A stretch of DNA of 64,000 bases from HTCC2207 sp002685195. GTDB lineage: Bacteria > Pseudomonadota > Gammaproteobacteria > Pseudomonadales > Porticoccaceae. The DNA lies in NCBI GenBank assembly GCA_051201675.1, contig CP179212.1, positions 496,001 through 560,000 of the forward strand, in the 5' to 3' direction. This document shows, one piece after another, positions 51,790-60,538 of the stretch (within the stretch, counting starts at the first letter, position 1; every line of letters begins with the position of its first letter). Both the position numbers and the translations under genes were made by a program. The notes below the pieces were generated by a model. It was not told where the DNA came from. It made no database searches and saw only the letters and a program-made list of their open reading frames with translations.

Positions 51790-54243
51790 CTAGAAATACC
51801 TTCTGATTGAAAGACTATAATTTCTAGGCCTTACGACATTATCACTATTGCGCCCATAGTATGGATCGAAGTCTGATGAATCTCTGTAGGTAATACCTCT
51901 CTCATCGCCGATGTTCTGGAGACTTAACTGGGCTTTCCAATCGCCCATGTCATAACCCAGAATTAGATCAGTGAGTCGATAATCACCATTCTCTTGCTGT
52001 GGGGCCGGATCTCCATCACCTAGCTGATTGAGGGATGTGCCTTCGAAATTATGTTGAAGTCTCGCATAGAGTTCTCCGCCACCCAGAAGAGAGAGCTGAG
52101 TGGTATATTCGGCATATAGTGAGTAGGAGAGATCCGCAAACATCGGCAAATCAGATTTTGGGTCTAACCCTACCGGAGCTTGGCCCCCTACAAATCGATC
52201 ATCAGGGAAGGTTTCTAAGGGAATAACGTACTGATCGAAAATGCTAGTGAGGCTGAAGCCTAGTTGCAAATTTTCATTGAGAATGGCGGTAACGCTTAAA
52301 TCCACTCCCTTCACCGTAGCATCACCCAGATTAGCGACGACCGCTTGCCAAGGTTGGTTTTTACAATAGGCTGAGTAACCACCATCTGCATCCGTAGGGC
52401 AAACATTGGGGTCGTGATCTATGGAGAAGCTTGGGTCTGTAAATTCCATTTGCATACCTTTCCATGCCATTTCATAGACGGTTGCGTTGACCTGAATAGT
52501 GTCATCATTGAAAGAAGACTTAATGCCCAACTCCATATTCTCTACGATGTCTGAATCATAAAATTCGGGTACGGTCGGGATTCCTCGAGAACGGTTAGCT
52601 CCACCAACCCGATAGCCTTCAGAATAAACACCCCAGACCATTATATTGTCGGTGAGGTCATATTGCAGACCGATCTTAGGTATAAAGCCATCATCTGTCA
52701 TATTACGATCAGGTGAGGCTGCATTTGGATATCCTTCTGGCTTCTCGACAAAGTATGATATAAAGCGGTCTACCTCATACCACCGTCCTCCGGCTAAAAG
52801 GGATAGGCGGTCAGAAAGTTTGATATCGATCTCTCCAAAAACTGCTTTATCTTCTCGAGTTGTGGTTTGGCTAGAGAACCACCAAGTATCAACTGGAGCG
52901 ATTGTTATATCGTAGAGAGATGCATAGTAAGCCCATGCTGCGAATGCATTCGAATCAGCGTATCCATCGACATAGGTCTTAAAGTCCCAGGTCTCATCTG
53001 AGTCCATATAGAAAGCACCTGCGGTCCATGCAACCTTGTCTCCACTGTGGGACAAACGCACTTCCAAAGTTTTGGATGTATTTTCTTGGTCATTAGTGAG
53101 GTAGCCAATCGGATCCGCACCAAAGTCATAAGTCGCGTAATAGGCCCCCAGAGTGTAAGTAAAGTAAGCGGCATAGGTTTGCGTATCATGTTGATAAAGC
53201 GTTTCACGATCGTAGTATGATCCGGCAACGGTTAAATCAGCAAAGCCCAAGTCTCCTTCGATCACCAGGCTGGTTTGGTTCCACTCATCGGTCCTGTACT
53301 CATCATAAAATTTAATGGTTTCTAAATCACCAACATTAGGGTCATAATCATTAAAGCCATTGGCTTCAATATTCTGATAGTTATGGCTTAAGGTCGAAGA
53401 CCAATCATCAGAGATCAACCATCTTGCTGAAGCCCGACCGCCTGACCACTCTACACCATTTATATTATCCTCAACTGTATCCAAATGAGGATAAGCGGAG
53501 TTCAAATTAGATTTCAGACCCCCTGCTCCGGAAGATGGATCGACAACGGTATTGCCCTGAACGCTATCGATAAATCCGCCATCTTCAGCGCTAAACCCAG
53601 ATAGACGAATCGCAAATTTATCTTCGATAATTGGAATATTTACGGTGGCATCAAAATCATGTCCTGAGTCACCTTCGCTGAGGGCTGAGAATCCTGCGCC
53701 AATATTACCAGTAATTTCAGTACCATCAGCATCTGGCTTGTTCGTGATTACACGAACGGTTCCTGACTGCGACGATGCGCCAAACAATGTTGATTGTGGT
53801 CCAGACAGAGCTTCTATTCGAGCGATATCCACTGGATAAATGTCAGGCGCCATTGAAGTCATCGACATGGCTTGCTCATCAAGATAAATAGCGGCGGTAG
53901 GGTCAACGAGGAATCCGCCACCATCACTTACTCCACGAAACACTATTGTGTTCTGGCCAGCGGCAGTGGTTGTAACGTTGAGACCTGATACAAATCGAGA
54001 AAAATCTTGGAGAGTGGTTATTCCCTGCTTTTGAATGTCTTCACCAGATACCGTATCAATTGTCATCGGTATATCTTGAGACGATTCCGCCCGTTGCCGT
54101 GCTGTAACGATAATCTCTTCAAGGGATGCTTCGGCTCCCCAAGCAAGAGGTGCCATGGCCAATCCTAGTGCTGAAGATACTGACGTTACAATTAGCTTTT
54201 GCTTTAGTGAGATTTTCTTCTCAGAATGATTTGAAATGGTCAT
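51790..54243 (-). CDS. TonB-dependent receptor (duplicated module, copy 1)
   Basis: An 817-residue outer membrane receptor. A rather long signal peptide ends APLAWGAE, and the TonB box-like EEIIVTAR follows. The plug domain has FSRFVSGLNV and IARIEALSGPQSTLFGASSQSGTV, and the barrel is long and rich in Tyr, Trp and Asp; it ends in NYSLSIRRYF with a final aromatic residue. Length and wide barrel suit large ligands such as oligosaccharides or other polymers. It is the partner of the receptor at 55669, from which it differs mainly in the loops. A CCTATAGG site lies 105 bp upstream of its start. Confidence 0.88.
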   Translation of the reverse strand: MTISNHSEKKISLKQKLIVTSVSSALGLAMAPLAWGAEASLEEIIVTARQRAESSQDIPMTIDTVSGEDIQKQGITTLQDFSRFVSGLNVTTTAAGQNTIVFRGVSDGGGFLVDPTAAIYLDEQAMSMTSMAPDIYPVDIARIEALSGPQSTLFGASSQSGTVRVITNKPDADGTEITGNIGAGFSALSEGDSGHDFDATVNIPIIEDKFAIRLSGFSAEDGGFIDSVQGNTVVDPSSGAGGLKSNLNSAYPHLDTVEDNINGVEWSGGRASARWLISDDWSSTLSHNYQNIEANGFNDYDPNVGDLETIKFYDEYRTDEWNQTSLVIEGDLGFADLTVAGSYYDRETLYQHDTQTYAAYFTYTLGAYYATYDFGADPIGYLTNDQENTSKTLEVRLSHSGDKVAWTAGAFYMDSDETWDFKTYVDGYADSNAFAAWAYYASLYDITIAPVDTWWFSSQTTTREDKAVFGEIDIKLSDRLSLLAGGRWYEVDRFISYFVEKPEGYPNAASPDRNMTDDGFIPKIGLQYDLTDNIMVWGVYSEGYRVGGANRSRGIPTVPEFYDSDIVENMELGIKSSFNDDTIQVNATVYEMAWKGMQMEFTDPSFSIDHDPNVCPTDADGGYSAYCKNQPWQAVVANLGDATVKGVDLSVTAILNENLQLGFSLTSIFDQYVIPLETFPDDRFVGGQAPVGLDPKSDLPMFADLSYSLYAEYTTQLSLLGGGELYARLQHNFEGTSLNQLGDGDPAPQQENGDYRLTDLILGYDMGDWKAQLSLQNIGDERGITYRDSSDFDPYYGRNSDNVVRPRNYSLSIRRYF

Positions 54244-54674
54244 TTAATTCCCCTCAATAATGTCGCGTAAGAATATTCTTATTATTATGGATTAGAACTT
54301 AAGTTTTAATCCTTAGGTGCCCTTATATCAAAAATTTATTGGTTCTCCCTATAGGATAGGTTATTTTTAAGGTGCGGTAAATGGTTTTCTGTAGTTAGCA
54401 TTGTGCCTTGCTTCATGTAAATCTTTCTTAGACAACAATGGATGTTTAAAAATATTGGTAAGCCTTGGGTATATTATTGCCTCGAAGCGCGTGAGCGCAG
54501 AACCAAATGGCAGGCGTAATAATGTTTTGTGTGGCTTGGAATTCTGCAAAGATTGCAATTAAATTGATAAAAATAGAACAGGTTCTCCTTCATTTTTAAC
54601 GTTATTTTGGACCTGTCTTACGCTATAATTAGTCAGCGAAAAAATCGGTCTGCAACTTGAAAGACGAATTGATA
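54244..54674. other. Divergent intergenic region between receptor 1 and propeller gene 2
   Basis: 431 bp without a convincing gene. It holds the CCTATAGG site at 54348-54355. A leftward 63-codon frame (54367-54558) is open but shows no motif; whether it is a remnant or chance is unclear. The left half is very AT-rich. Confidence 0.5.
54348..54355. promoter_or_regulatory. CCTATAGG palindrome, copy 1
   Basis: The 8-bp perfect palindrome CCTATAGG with flank CCTAT upstream and GGGAG downstream when read towards the receptor gene. It lies 105 bp before the receptor start (54243). Three further copies occur in this cluster. Confidence 0.55.
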
Positions 54675-55607
54675 ATGAGCGTAAAACTTCCAACTTTAAT
54701 AGCGACTTCTGTGGTTCGCGGCAGTCAACAGGGCGAAAGTCATGGCGGCGTGTATATACTTGACTTTGAGCGACAGAAATTCGAACAGTCAGTTGACTGG
54801 AATACCAGTGAAATTAATTTCACCGGACGAGGTGCGGACAGGGGGCTACGAGGTATTGCTTTTGATCAACATAATTTGATGATTGCCGCCTCTGATGAGT
54901 TGTTTTGTTACAACAAAGATTTCGTTATTCAGTCTTCTTGGCGAAATCGCTATTTGAATCATTGCCATGAGATATGCCGCAAGGATCGAATGCTTTTCCT
55001 AACTTCAACAGGACACGACAGCGTTCTAGTATTTGATTTGGACAAAAAAGAATTTGTGTGGGGTTTTCACCTTCAAAAACAGCTAGGACAATGGGGTGGC
55101 TTTGCTTTTGACCCGCGGTCTGAAAAAGGTCCACGACAATTTAATGACTTGCATATCAATATGGTTTTCGTTGATGCGACTGGGTTATATATTAGCGGAT
55201 TGAGAACAGAGGCTTTATTGCACATTAGCAATAAAAATAAGGTTACTGAGGTCTGTAGCTTACCCAAAGGAACTCACAATGCACGACCATTCAATGGTGG
55301 GGTTATCTTTAACGATACTGCCAATGATTGTTTGAGAATAATACCGCGACAAGGAAAAGGCCAAGCATTTAAGATAAGAGGATATGATCCTAAAGACGTT
55401 GAATTTGCTGGTGTTGACGATTCAAATATTGCCCGTCAAGCTTTTGGTCGAGGACTTTGTGTGATTGATAATCAATTCATCGCTGGCGGGTCTTCACCAT
55501 CCACAGTTACGCTTTATGATATACAAACTAGTCAATTGGTTGCTTCTGTCAATATCACTATGGATATTCGCAATGCTGTTCATGGCCTAGCTGTCTGGCC
55601 ATATTAG
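54675..55607 (+). CDS. Predicted beta-propeller protein, DUF4915/TIGR03032-like (copy 2)
   Basis: A 310-residue paralogue of the protein at 50788, roughly half identical by eye across its whole length. The six histidines and the stretches SVVRGS, RGLRGI, ASDELFCYN, CSLPKGTHNARPF, IFNDT, RQAFGRGLCV and MDIRNAVHGL are conserved in place. No signal peptide is present. I start at the ATG at 54675, which aligns with the paralogue; the frame extends six codons further to a TTG. It is flanked by two TonB receptor genes on the opposite strand and does not adjoin a sulfotransferase as copy 1 does. Confidence 0.7.
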   Translation: MSVKLPTLIATSVVRGSQQGESHGGVYILDFERQKFEQSVDWNTSEINFTGRGADRGLRGIAFDQHNLMIAASDELFCYNKDFVIQSSWRNRYLNHCHEICRKDRMLFLTSTGHDSVLVFDLDKKEFVWGFHLQKQLGQWGGFAFDPRSEKGPRQFNDLHINMVFVDATGLYISGLRTEALLHISNKNKVTEVCSLPKGTHNARPFNGGVIFNDTANDCLRIIPRQGKGQAFKIRGYDPKDVEFAGVDDSNIARQAFGRGLCVIDNQFIAGGSSPSTVTLYDIQTSQLVASVNITMDIRNAVHGLAVWPY

Positions 55608-55611
55608 CGGG

Positions 55612-55660
55612 CTACAAAGCAAAAAGGGCCGGTCATAGACCGGCCCTTTTTGCTTTGTAG
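55612..55660. terminator. Long perfect palindromic bidirectional terminator
   Basis: A 23-bp perfect inverted repeat (CTACAAAGCAAAAAGGGC... to its complement) with a 3-nt ATA loop. The centre is AAAAAGGGCCGGTC-ATA-GACCGGCCCTTTTT, so it has a T-run in each direction. It lies 4 bp after propeller gene 2 and 8 bp after the end of receptor gene 2, and serves both convergent genes. Confidence 0.92.
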
Positions 55661-55668
55661 GTTAAAGA

Positions 55669-58254
55669 TTACTTTCCGCCAAAGCTTTTGACGTACCTGA
55701 TACCGTACTCTCTAGGACGGTTGGTATAAATGTAATCCACATGCATTCGACCTTCGGCAAGGTTCTGTTGAGAGTATCCGCCGTAGCCTTCATGGCCATA
55801 ATTAGCTCGTTCATCAGTGACGTTATTAACGAAAAACGAGAACTCCCAATCGCTACCCTGAACACCCACGTGCAGATCCCCAATATTATAGGATGGATCA
55901 TTGAACTGAGGGTATTTCGCAAACGTCCCGTCGTCATTTACTAACGGGGTCGCTTGGAGCTGAGAAAGTCTTGATCCTTCATAGGACCATTGTATGCGTG
56001 CGTATCCGTTTGCATTCAAAGATGGTACCGGCCAATTATAAGTAGCCCAAAGACTGCCGCTAAACTCTGCACTGAGTGGGAGCCTACTACCCTCAGGGAT
56101 AAAGGTGCCACCATAACTGAGATCATCGTCAGTTTGACTGTCAAGTGTGTACAAGTTAAAACCTACTGAGAGGTTTTCTGTTGGGTTGTAATCTACATAG
56201 ACGCTGACACCATCAATGTGAGCATCTCCGGCATTAAATATAGCAATTTGCCATGGTTGACCACAAATGCCTGCTTGCTGCTTTGCCTCTCCGTCAGGAC
56301 ATGGAGTGTATGATGGGTCAACTAGCTCATATTGATAGTCTTCCCAAGCCATGCGATAGGCTGACAGATAGAGATTTCCTGCGCCGTCCGCAAAAGACCC
56401 TTTATAACCGACTTCATAGTTCGACATTTTATCGGCATCATATTGTTTGGGGAAAAACGGCTCGCCTCGCTCTCTATTTGAGCCGCCAGGTCTGTATCCA
56501 ATTGTCCAGAGACCGTAGACCATGCTGTCTTCTGACAAATCATAGGATACTGAAACTTTGGGAACGAATTCGTCGTTCTGACCGAATGTTCTTGTAATGC
56601 CATCAACCGTGCTAGGGTCTGCATCAAGATTCCCTGTTGGATGCTCCTCAAAGTAATCTGTACTGTTCTCTCTGTCGAAGTAACGTAAACCCAGAGTAAT
56701 GTCGATTTTGTCACTCATATGCCAGGTCACTTCACCAAAGATTGCGGTTTGCTCGGTATCAGTTGAACTATTGGAATACCAATGTTCGGTTGCATTTGGA
56801 TAGGCAACACCGTCGTTCCATTCGTACCATGCCGCAGAAACGGAGTCTTGCCATACAGACCCTTCATAATAATAAGCGTCAGTATTACGCGGAGTATTCT
56901 CGTTTACTGTTGGATATCCAAAGTGATCGGCCCAGGAGTAGTTGCTCTCTTCATAGAACGCACCGATTAACCAGTCGTAAGTATCACCTTGGCTTGAGAG
57001 CCGAATTTCTTGACTAAACCGATCTGATTTGTCATCTTCGTAGAACGCAGCGAGGTAATCCCCTTCGATCGTGGGAGCACTGCAATACTTGCCGTTGTAA
57101 ATAAAGTTTTCTCCACCGTCAGGTGAATAGTAATAACCCCCGTAAACGCCACCGTAGGTGGACTGGGCGATGCAGTAGTAAGCTGAATAGTTTCTGTGAT
57201 AGTTGGTTACGTCAGTGTTGTAGCTGGTGTTGCTCTTATAATAAGAGGTCGCTGAAATAAACTGAGCAAATTCCAGATCTCCCTCAATGACTAACGAGGA
57301 GACATCATACTCATTATCATAAAACTCTGGGTTGTATCTAATTGCCTGAAGATCGCCAACGTTTGGATCATAGGCGCTGTAGGAGCCCGACTCTGATTTC
57401 TGTGTGAGGTATGAAGCTGTGGCAGCCCAATTATCATTGATTTCCCAACGCAAGGCCGCACGCCAACCAGTTAGGTTGTAATCATTTGTATCATCAGCAA
57501 CTACGTCTGCGTTGTCCAGTGTTCCCCAACCTGAGGGGGTTCCGTTCGGCGCGGCCTGGTCGTTATCGATCGTGTGACCATATACATTATCCACAAAACC
57601 GCCATCTTTAGCTTTGTAGGCAACCAGTCTAGCAGTGAGTTTGTCTTCAATTAGCGGCGTGTTGATAACAATGGAGCCATCATAGCTTCCTTCACCTTCA
57701 GATCCATTACGAAAACTGCCATCCAGAATAACTTCGGAAACATTCATTTCAGGTTTATTAGTGATTACCTTTAACGTACCTGCCTGCGAATCGGCGCCAT
57801 ACAGTGTACCCTGGGGCCCTTCAAGAGCCTCCACACGGGCTATATCAACCATTCGAATTGAAGGCTGCTGACCGGATGTGCTCATTGACAGTTCATCCAA
57901 ATAAACTGCGGATGTTGACTCCCCTACATATCCAGCGCTAGTTGTAGCACCCCGGAAAACCACGGTGGCGCTGCCGGCACCATAATCCAAAACCGTAACA
58001 CCGGGCATAAACCTTGAGTAGTCAGAAAGTCCGCGTGCTCCCATTTCCTTGAGGTCATCTCCGGTCAATGCTTGGACGCTTGCTGGGATATCCATGATTG
58101 ACTCAGACCGCTTTCGCGCAGTCACTAGAACTTCTTCAATTGCTCTTGAGGAAGTCTCTGTGTCTTCGGCAAAGGCAAAGGGCGTTATTCCTAAAGCAAA
58201 ACTAATTGCCGTTGAAAGTGGTGAAATCTTCCATTTAGATTTGTGGATGCTCAT
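55669..58254 (-). CDS. TonB-dependent receptor (duplicated module, copy 2)
   Basis: An 861-residue outer membrane receptor. Signal peptide ending GITPFAFAED, TonB box-like EEVLVTARKR, and a plug domain with YSRFMPGVTVLDYG and IARVEALEGPQGTLYGADSQAGTL. The barrel is long and Tyr/Trp rich with several cysteine-bearing loops (e.g. AYYCIAQS, GICGQPW). It ends at YGIRYVKSFGGK, so the last aromatic is not the final residue as it usually is. Related to the receptor at 51790, and its gene likewise has a CCTATAGG site 99 bp upstream. It presumably imports a compound processed by the neighbouring genes. Confidence 0.88.
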   Translation of the reverse strand: MSIHKSKWKISPLSTAISFALGITPFAFAEDTETSSRAIEEVLVTARKRSESIMDIPASVQALTGDDLKEMGARGLSDYSRFMPGVTVLDYGAGSATVVFRGATTSAGYVGESTSAVYLDELSMSTSGQQPSIRMVDIARVEALEGPQGTLYGADSQAGTLKVITNKPEMNVSEVILDGSFRNGSEGEGSYDGSIVINTPLIEDKLTARLVAYKAKDGGFVDNVYGHTIDNDQAAPNGTPSGWGTLDNADVVADDTNDYNLTGWRAALRWEINDNWAATASYLTQKSESGSYSAYDPNVGDLQAIRYNPEFYDNEYDVSSLVIEGDLEFAQFISATSYYKSNTSYNTDVTNYHRNYSAYYCIAQSTYGGVYGGYYYSPDGGENFIYNGKYCSAPTIEGDYLAAFYEDDKSDRFSQEIRLSSQGDTYDWLIGAFYEESNYSWADHFGYPTVNENTPRNTDAYYYEGSVWQDSVSAAWYEWNDGVAYPNATEHWYSNSSTDTEQTAIFGEVTWHMSDKIDITLGLRYFDRENSTDYFEEHPTGNLDADPSTVDGITRTFGQNDEFVPKVSVSYDLSEDSMVYGLWTIGYRPGGSNRERGEPFFPKQYDADKMSNYEVGYKGSFADGAGNLYLSAYRMAWEDYQYELVDPSYTPCPDGEAKQQAGICGQPWQIAIFNAGDAHIDGVSVYVDYNPTENLSVGFNLYTLDSQTDDDLSYGGTFIPEGSRLPLSAEFSGSLWATYNWPVPSLNANGYARIQWSYEGSRLSQLQATPLVNDDGTFAKYPQFNDPSYNIGDLHVGVQGSDWEFSFFVNNVTDERANYGHEGYGGYSQQNLAEGRMHVDYIYTNRPREYGIRYVKSFGGK

Positions 58255-58352
58255 TTTTTTTGTTCTCCCTCGCTGATTGAATATTACATAGCTAAGCTAA
58301 TAGTTTACTCATAACACGAAAGTCTCAATATGAGAGTTTTTAAACTACCTCC

Positions 58353-58360
58353 CCTATAGG
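58353..58360. promoter_or_regulatory. CCTATAGG palindrome, copy 2
   Basis: CCTATAGG lies 99 bp upstream of receptor gene 2 (start 58254), in the gap after the sulfotransferase gene. The flanks CCATT and GGGAG read towards the receptor gene resemble copy 1. Confidence 0.55.
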
Positions 58361-58371
58361 AATGGAATATT

Positions 58372-60372
58372 TTATTTGGTCATGCGGGGTTGGTGTTTCT
58401 CGGGCAGTTCCTCTAACAAGGGCTCTAAAATTTCTATGAGCTCGCCGATGTGAGGTTCATAATTTTTCCATAAATTTACCGAACTTGCATAGATAGGCTT
58501 GCGAACCTGCTCTGAACTGGCGGTTTTGACCGCTCGGTCTGTTTCATGAAAGCGAAGACAAGCGTCCTCAAAGGGCAAGTCACAATGGTCAAGGATACGT
58601 CGGACTTGTGTCTCCAAATCATCTACTACATCTTCATAGTGAACATCTAAAACATAGCCGGGGAGCACACTATGCCAATAATCCATAATTCGCTGATACT
58701 CAAGGTAGTACTCTCCCAGCTCACAAAGATCATAGCTAAAGGGCTGCCCGCTAGCAAAAAGCTGTTTATAACTACCAAAGGTGCTATCGAGTGGGTGACG
58801 TCGGGCGTTGATTATTTTTGCATTGGGAAGCATAAGCTGTAGCAATCCGCAGTAGATAAAATTGTTAGGATTTTTATCAATGAAGCGCGGCTTGTTAGTA
58901 CGATATTTTTTGGTTCTGTTGAGATAGTCGAGGCCGATATCAGACCAAGATTGTGAATTTTTTTCACGCATGTTTTCAGGAAAATGCGTCCCGCGAGGGC
59001 TCTTTAGTTTTTGGTCTTGAACTAACTGAGCAAGATCGCTCAGCTCATGAGTTCCCTCAACATAACTATGACTGGCAAGAATTTGCTCTATGAGGGTTGA
59101 GCCCGATCTAGGGAGACCTATTACCAATATGGGAGAGGGATCTGCGTTTCCTTTACCCGCCTGCTCTTCTAAAAACTCTGGTGTAAAAACGTTGATAATA
59201 TTATTAATCAGCATTTCGTGACTTACTGGATCATAAGTCTCTGATTGGCGGCGAGTTTGATTGCAGCGTTCAAAATAATGAAACGCACGAGCATAATCTT
59301 TTCGCCCTTCATACTCTAACCCCAGAGCATTGCAAAGTTGAACGATTGATAGATCTTTCAAATTACTATCTAGCAATAGCTTCTCCATTTTGGAGACCTC
59401 AATATCCTCGAAACGGAAGGTTTTGAGGTTTGCTAGATTCCAATAAGGCTCTGTATTTTCGGGGTTTTCTTCAATGTTTTTCCGATGCACAGCGATCGCC
59501 TCCTGCTGCCGGCCCAGGGTTTTAAGCTGATGAGCTAAACCAGAAAATGCACCCTGATGAGAGGAGGAGTATTCAAGGGCTTTAGAATAGGTCTCAATTG
59601 CTAATTCGGGGAAATTGCACTGGGCTTGAGTGTTACCTAAAGCGACCATTGATTCGGCGATATCAGGCGTTAGCTCTACAAGTTTTTGGGCGCTTTCCAG
59701 AGCCTCAGGATACTTGCCAAGCTCCAATTGCATTTTTGACAGGTCAAGCCATGCTCTAGAAAAATTAGGCGATTTTTGAACGGATCTAAGAAGAAGCATT
59801 TCAGCATCATCATACCGACTATGCTTTGCGGCAACACCAGCAAGTAAACGCATCGCCTCCGAGTGGTTAGGATTTTTCCTCAACACGTTACGATAAATAT
59901 CTTCTGCTTTTTCTGGTTCACCGTTTTCCACTAGCTGCAGAGCTTGGTTGAGCTCGTCGGTATAGGAAATATCTTGTTGTTCGAAAGACTCCCCAGATAT
60001 AAGTGACTTAGTCAAATCATTGGCACGTTCGATTTTGGCAATTAAGTGCTGGCGGTTTGGTGCCAACTTTTGAAGGGATTCGTACACCTGAACTGATTTT
60101 TCAAATTGCCCTTCCAGCAATAATAGGTCCCCATGTAATTCTTGGGCATTGGCAAACTTAGGAAATTTTTCAAGTATGGAATTAATGAGGGTTCTAGCAT
60201 CTTCAAATCTTTTAAGGGTAATCAGAGCTTGCCCTGTCAAACAAAAAATATTGGGATCATCTGGATATTTATCCATTCCGGTAACACATAGCTCTAGTGC
60301 TTTTTGAGTTTCGCCTGACTTCAAATGCGAAAATGCCGCATCGAATAATGACTTTTTAAGGTTTGAGGACAA
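58372..60372 (-). CDS. TPR-repeat sulfotransferase (copy 2)
   Basis: A 666-residue paralogue of the protein at 48773. TPR repeats fill about residues 1-380 (e.g. AEDIYRNVLRKNPNHSEAMR, ALESAQKLVELTPDIAESMV), and the sulfotransferase domain follows with VIGLPRSGSTLIEQILASH and NARRHPLDSTFGSYKQLF. The last about 60 residues, with RAVKTASSEQVRKPIYASSV, match copy 1 closely. It is read leftward, 117 bp ahead of receptor gene 2, and both could be in one unit. The acceptor is not known. Confidence 0.87.
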   Translation of the reverse strand: MSSNLKKSLFDAAFSHLKSGETQKALELCVTGMDKYPDDPNIFCLTGQALITLKRFEDARTLINSILEKFPKFANAQELHGDLLLLEGQFEKSVQVYESLQKLAPNRQHLIAKIERANDLTKSLISGESFEQQDISYTDELNQALQLVENGEPEKAEDIYRNVLRKNPNHSEAMRLLAGVAAKHSRYDDAEMLLLRSVQKSPNFSRAWLDLSKMQLELGKYPEALESAQKLVELTPDIAESMVALGNTQAQCNFPELAIETYSKALEYSSSHQGAFSGLAHQLKTLGRQQEAIAVHRKNIEENPENTEPYWNLANLKTFRFEDIEVSKMEKLLLDSNLKDLSIVQLCNALGLEYEGRKDYARAFHYFERCNQTRRQSETYDPVSHEMLINNIINVFTPEFLEEQAGKGNADPSPILVIGLPRSGSTLIEQILASHSYVEGTHELSDLAQLVQDQKLKSPRGTHFPENMREKNSQSWSDIGLDYLNRTKKYRTNKPRFIDKNPNNFIYCGLLQLMLPNAKIINARRHPLDSTFGSYKQLFASGQPFSYDLCELGEYYLEYQRIMDYWHSVLPGYVLDVHYEDVVDDLETQVRRILDHCDLPFEDACLRFHETDRAVKTASSEQVRKPIYASSVNLWKNYEPHIGELIEILEPLLEELPEKHQPRMTK

Positions 60373-60482
60373 AAGGACTCCTTACTTTTGATGTGTATGA
60401 GGGACGACTCTGTTTTAAGAGGTTAGGGGAATGCAAGCAAGACCGCAAATCATTGCTTTTAGTTTCTGCACATACTTCCTAA

Positions 60483-60490
60483 CCTATAGG
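60483..60490. promoter_or_regulatory. CCTATAGG palindrome, copy 3
   Basis: CCTATAGG between the leftward sulfotransferase gene (start 111 bp away) and the rightward GcvT-like gene (49 bp away). Read rightward the context is CCTAA-CCTATAGG-GAAAA, very close to copy 1. Confidence 0.55.
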
Positions 60491-60538
60491 GAAAAATATT
60501 AATATCCTATCTTCAAGCTAGACTACTGAAAAACACCG

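Noticed and set aside
54367..54558. 63-codon leftward ORF between receptor 1 and propeller gene 2
   Set aside because: No recognisable motif and no ribosome site; it could be an old remnant but cannot be supported.
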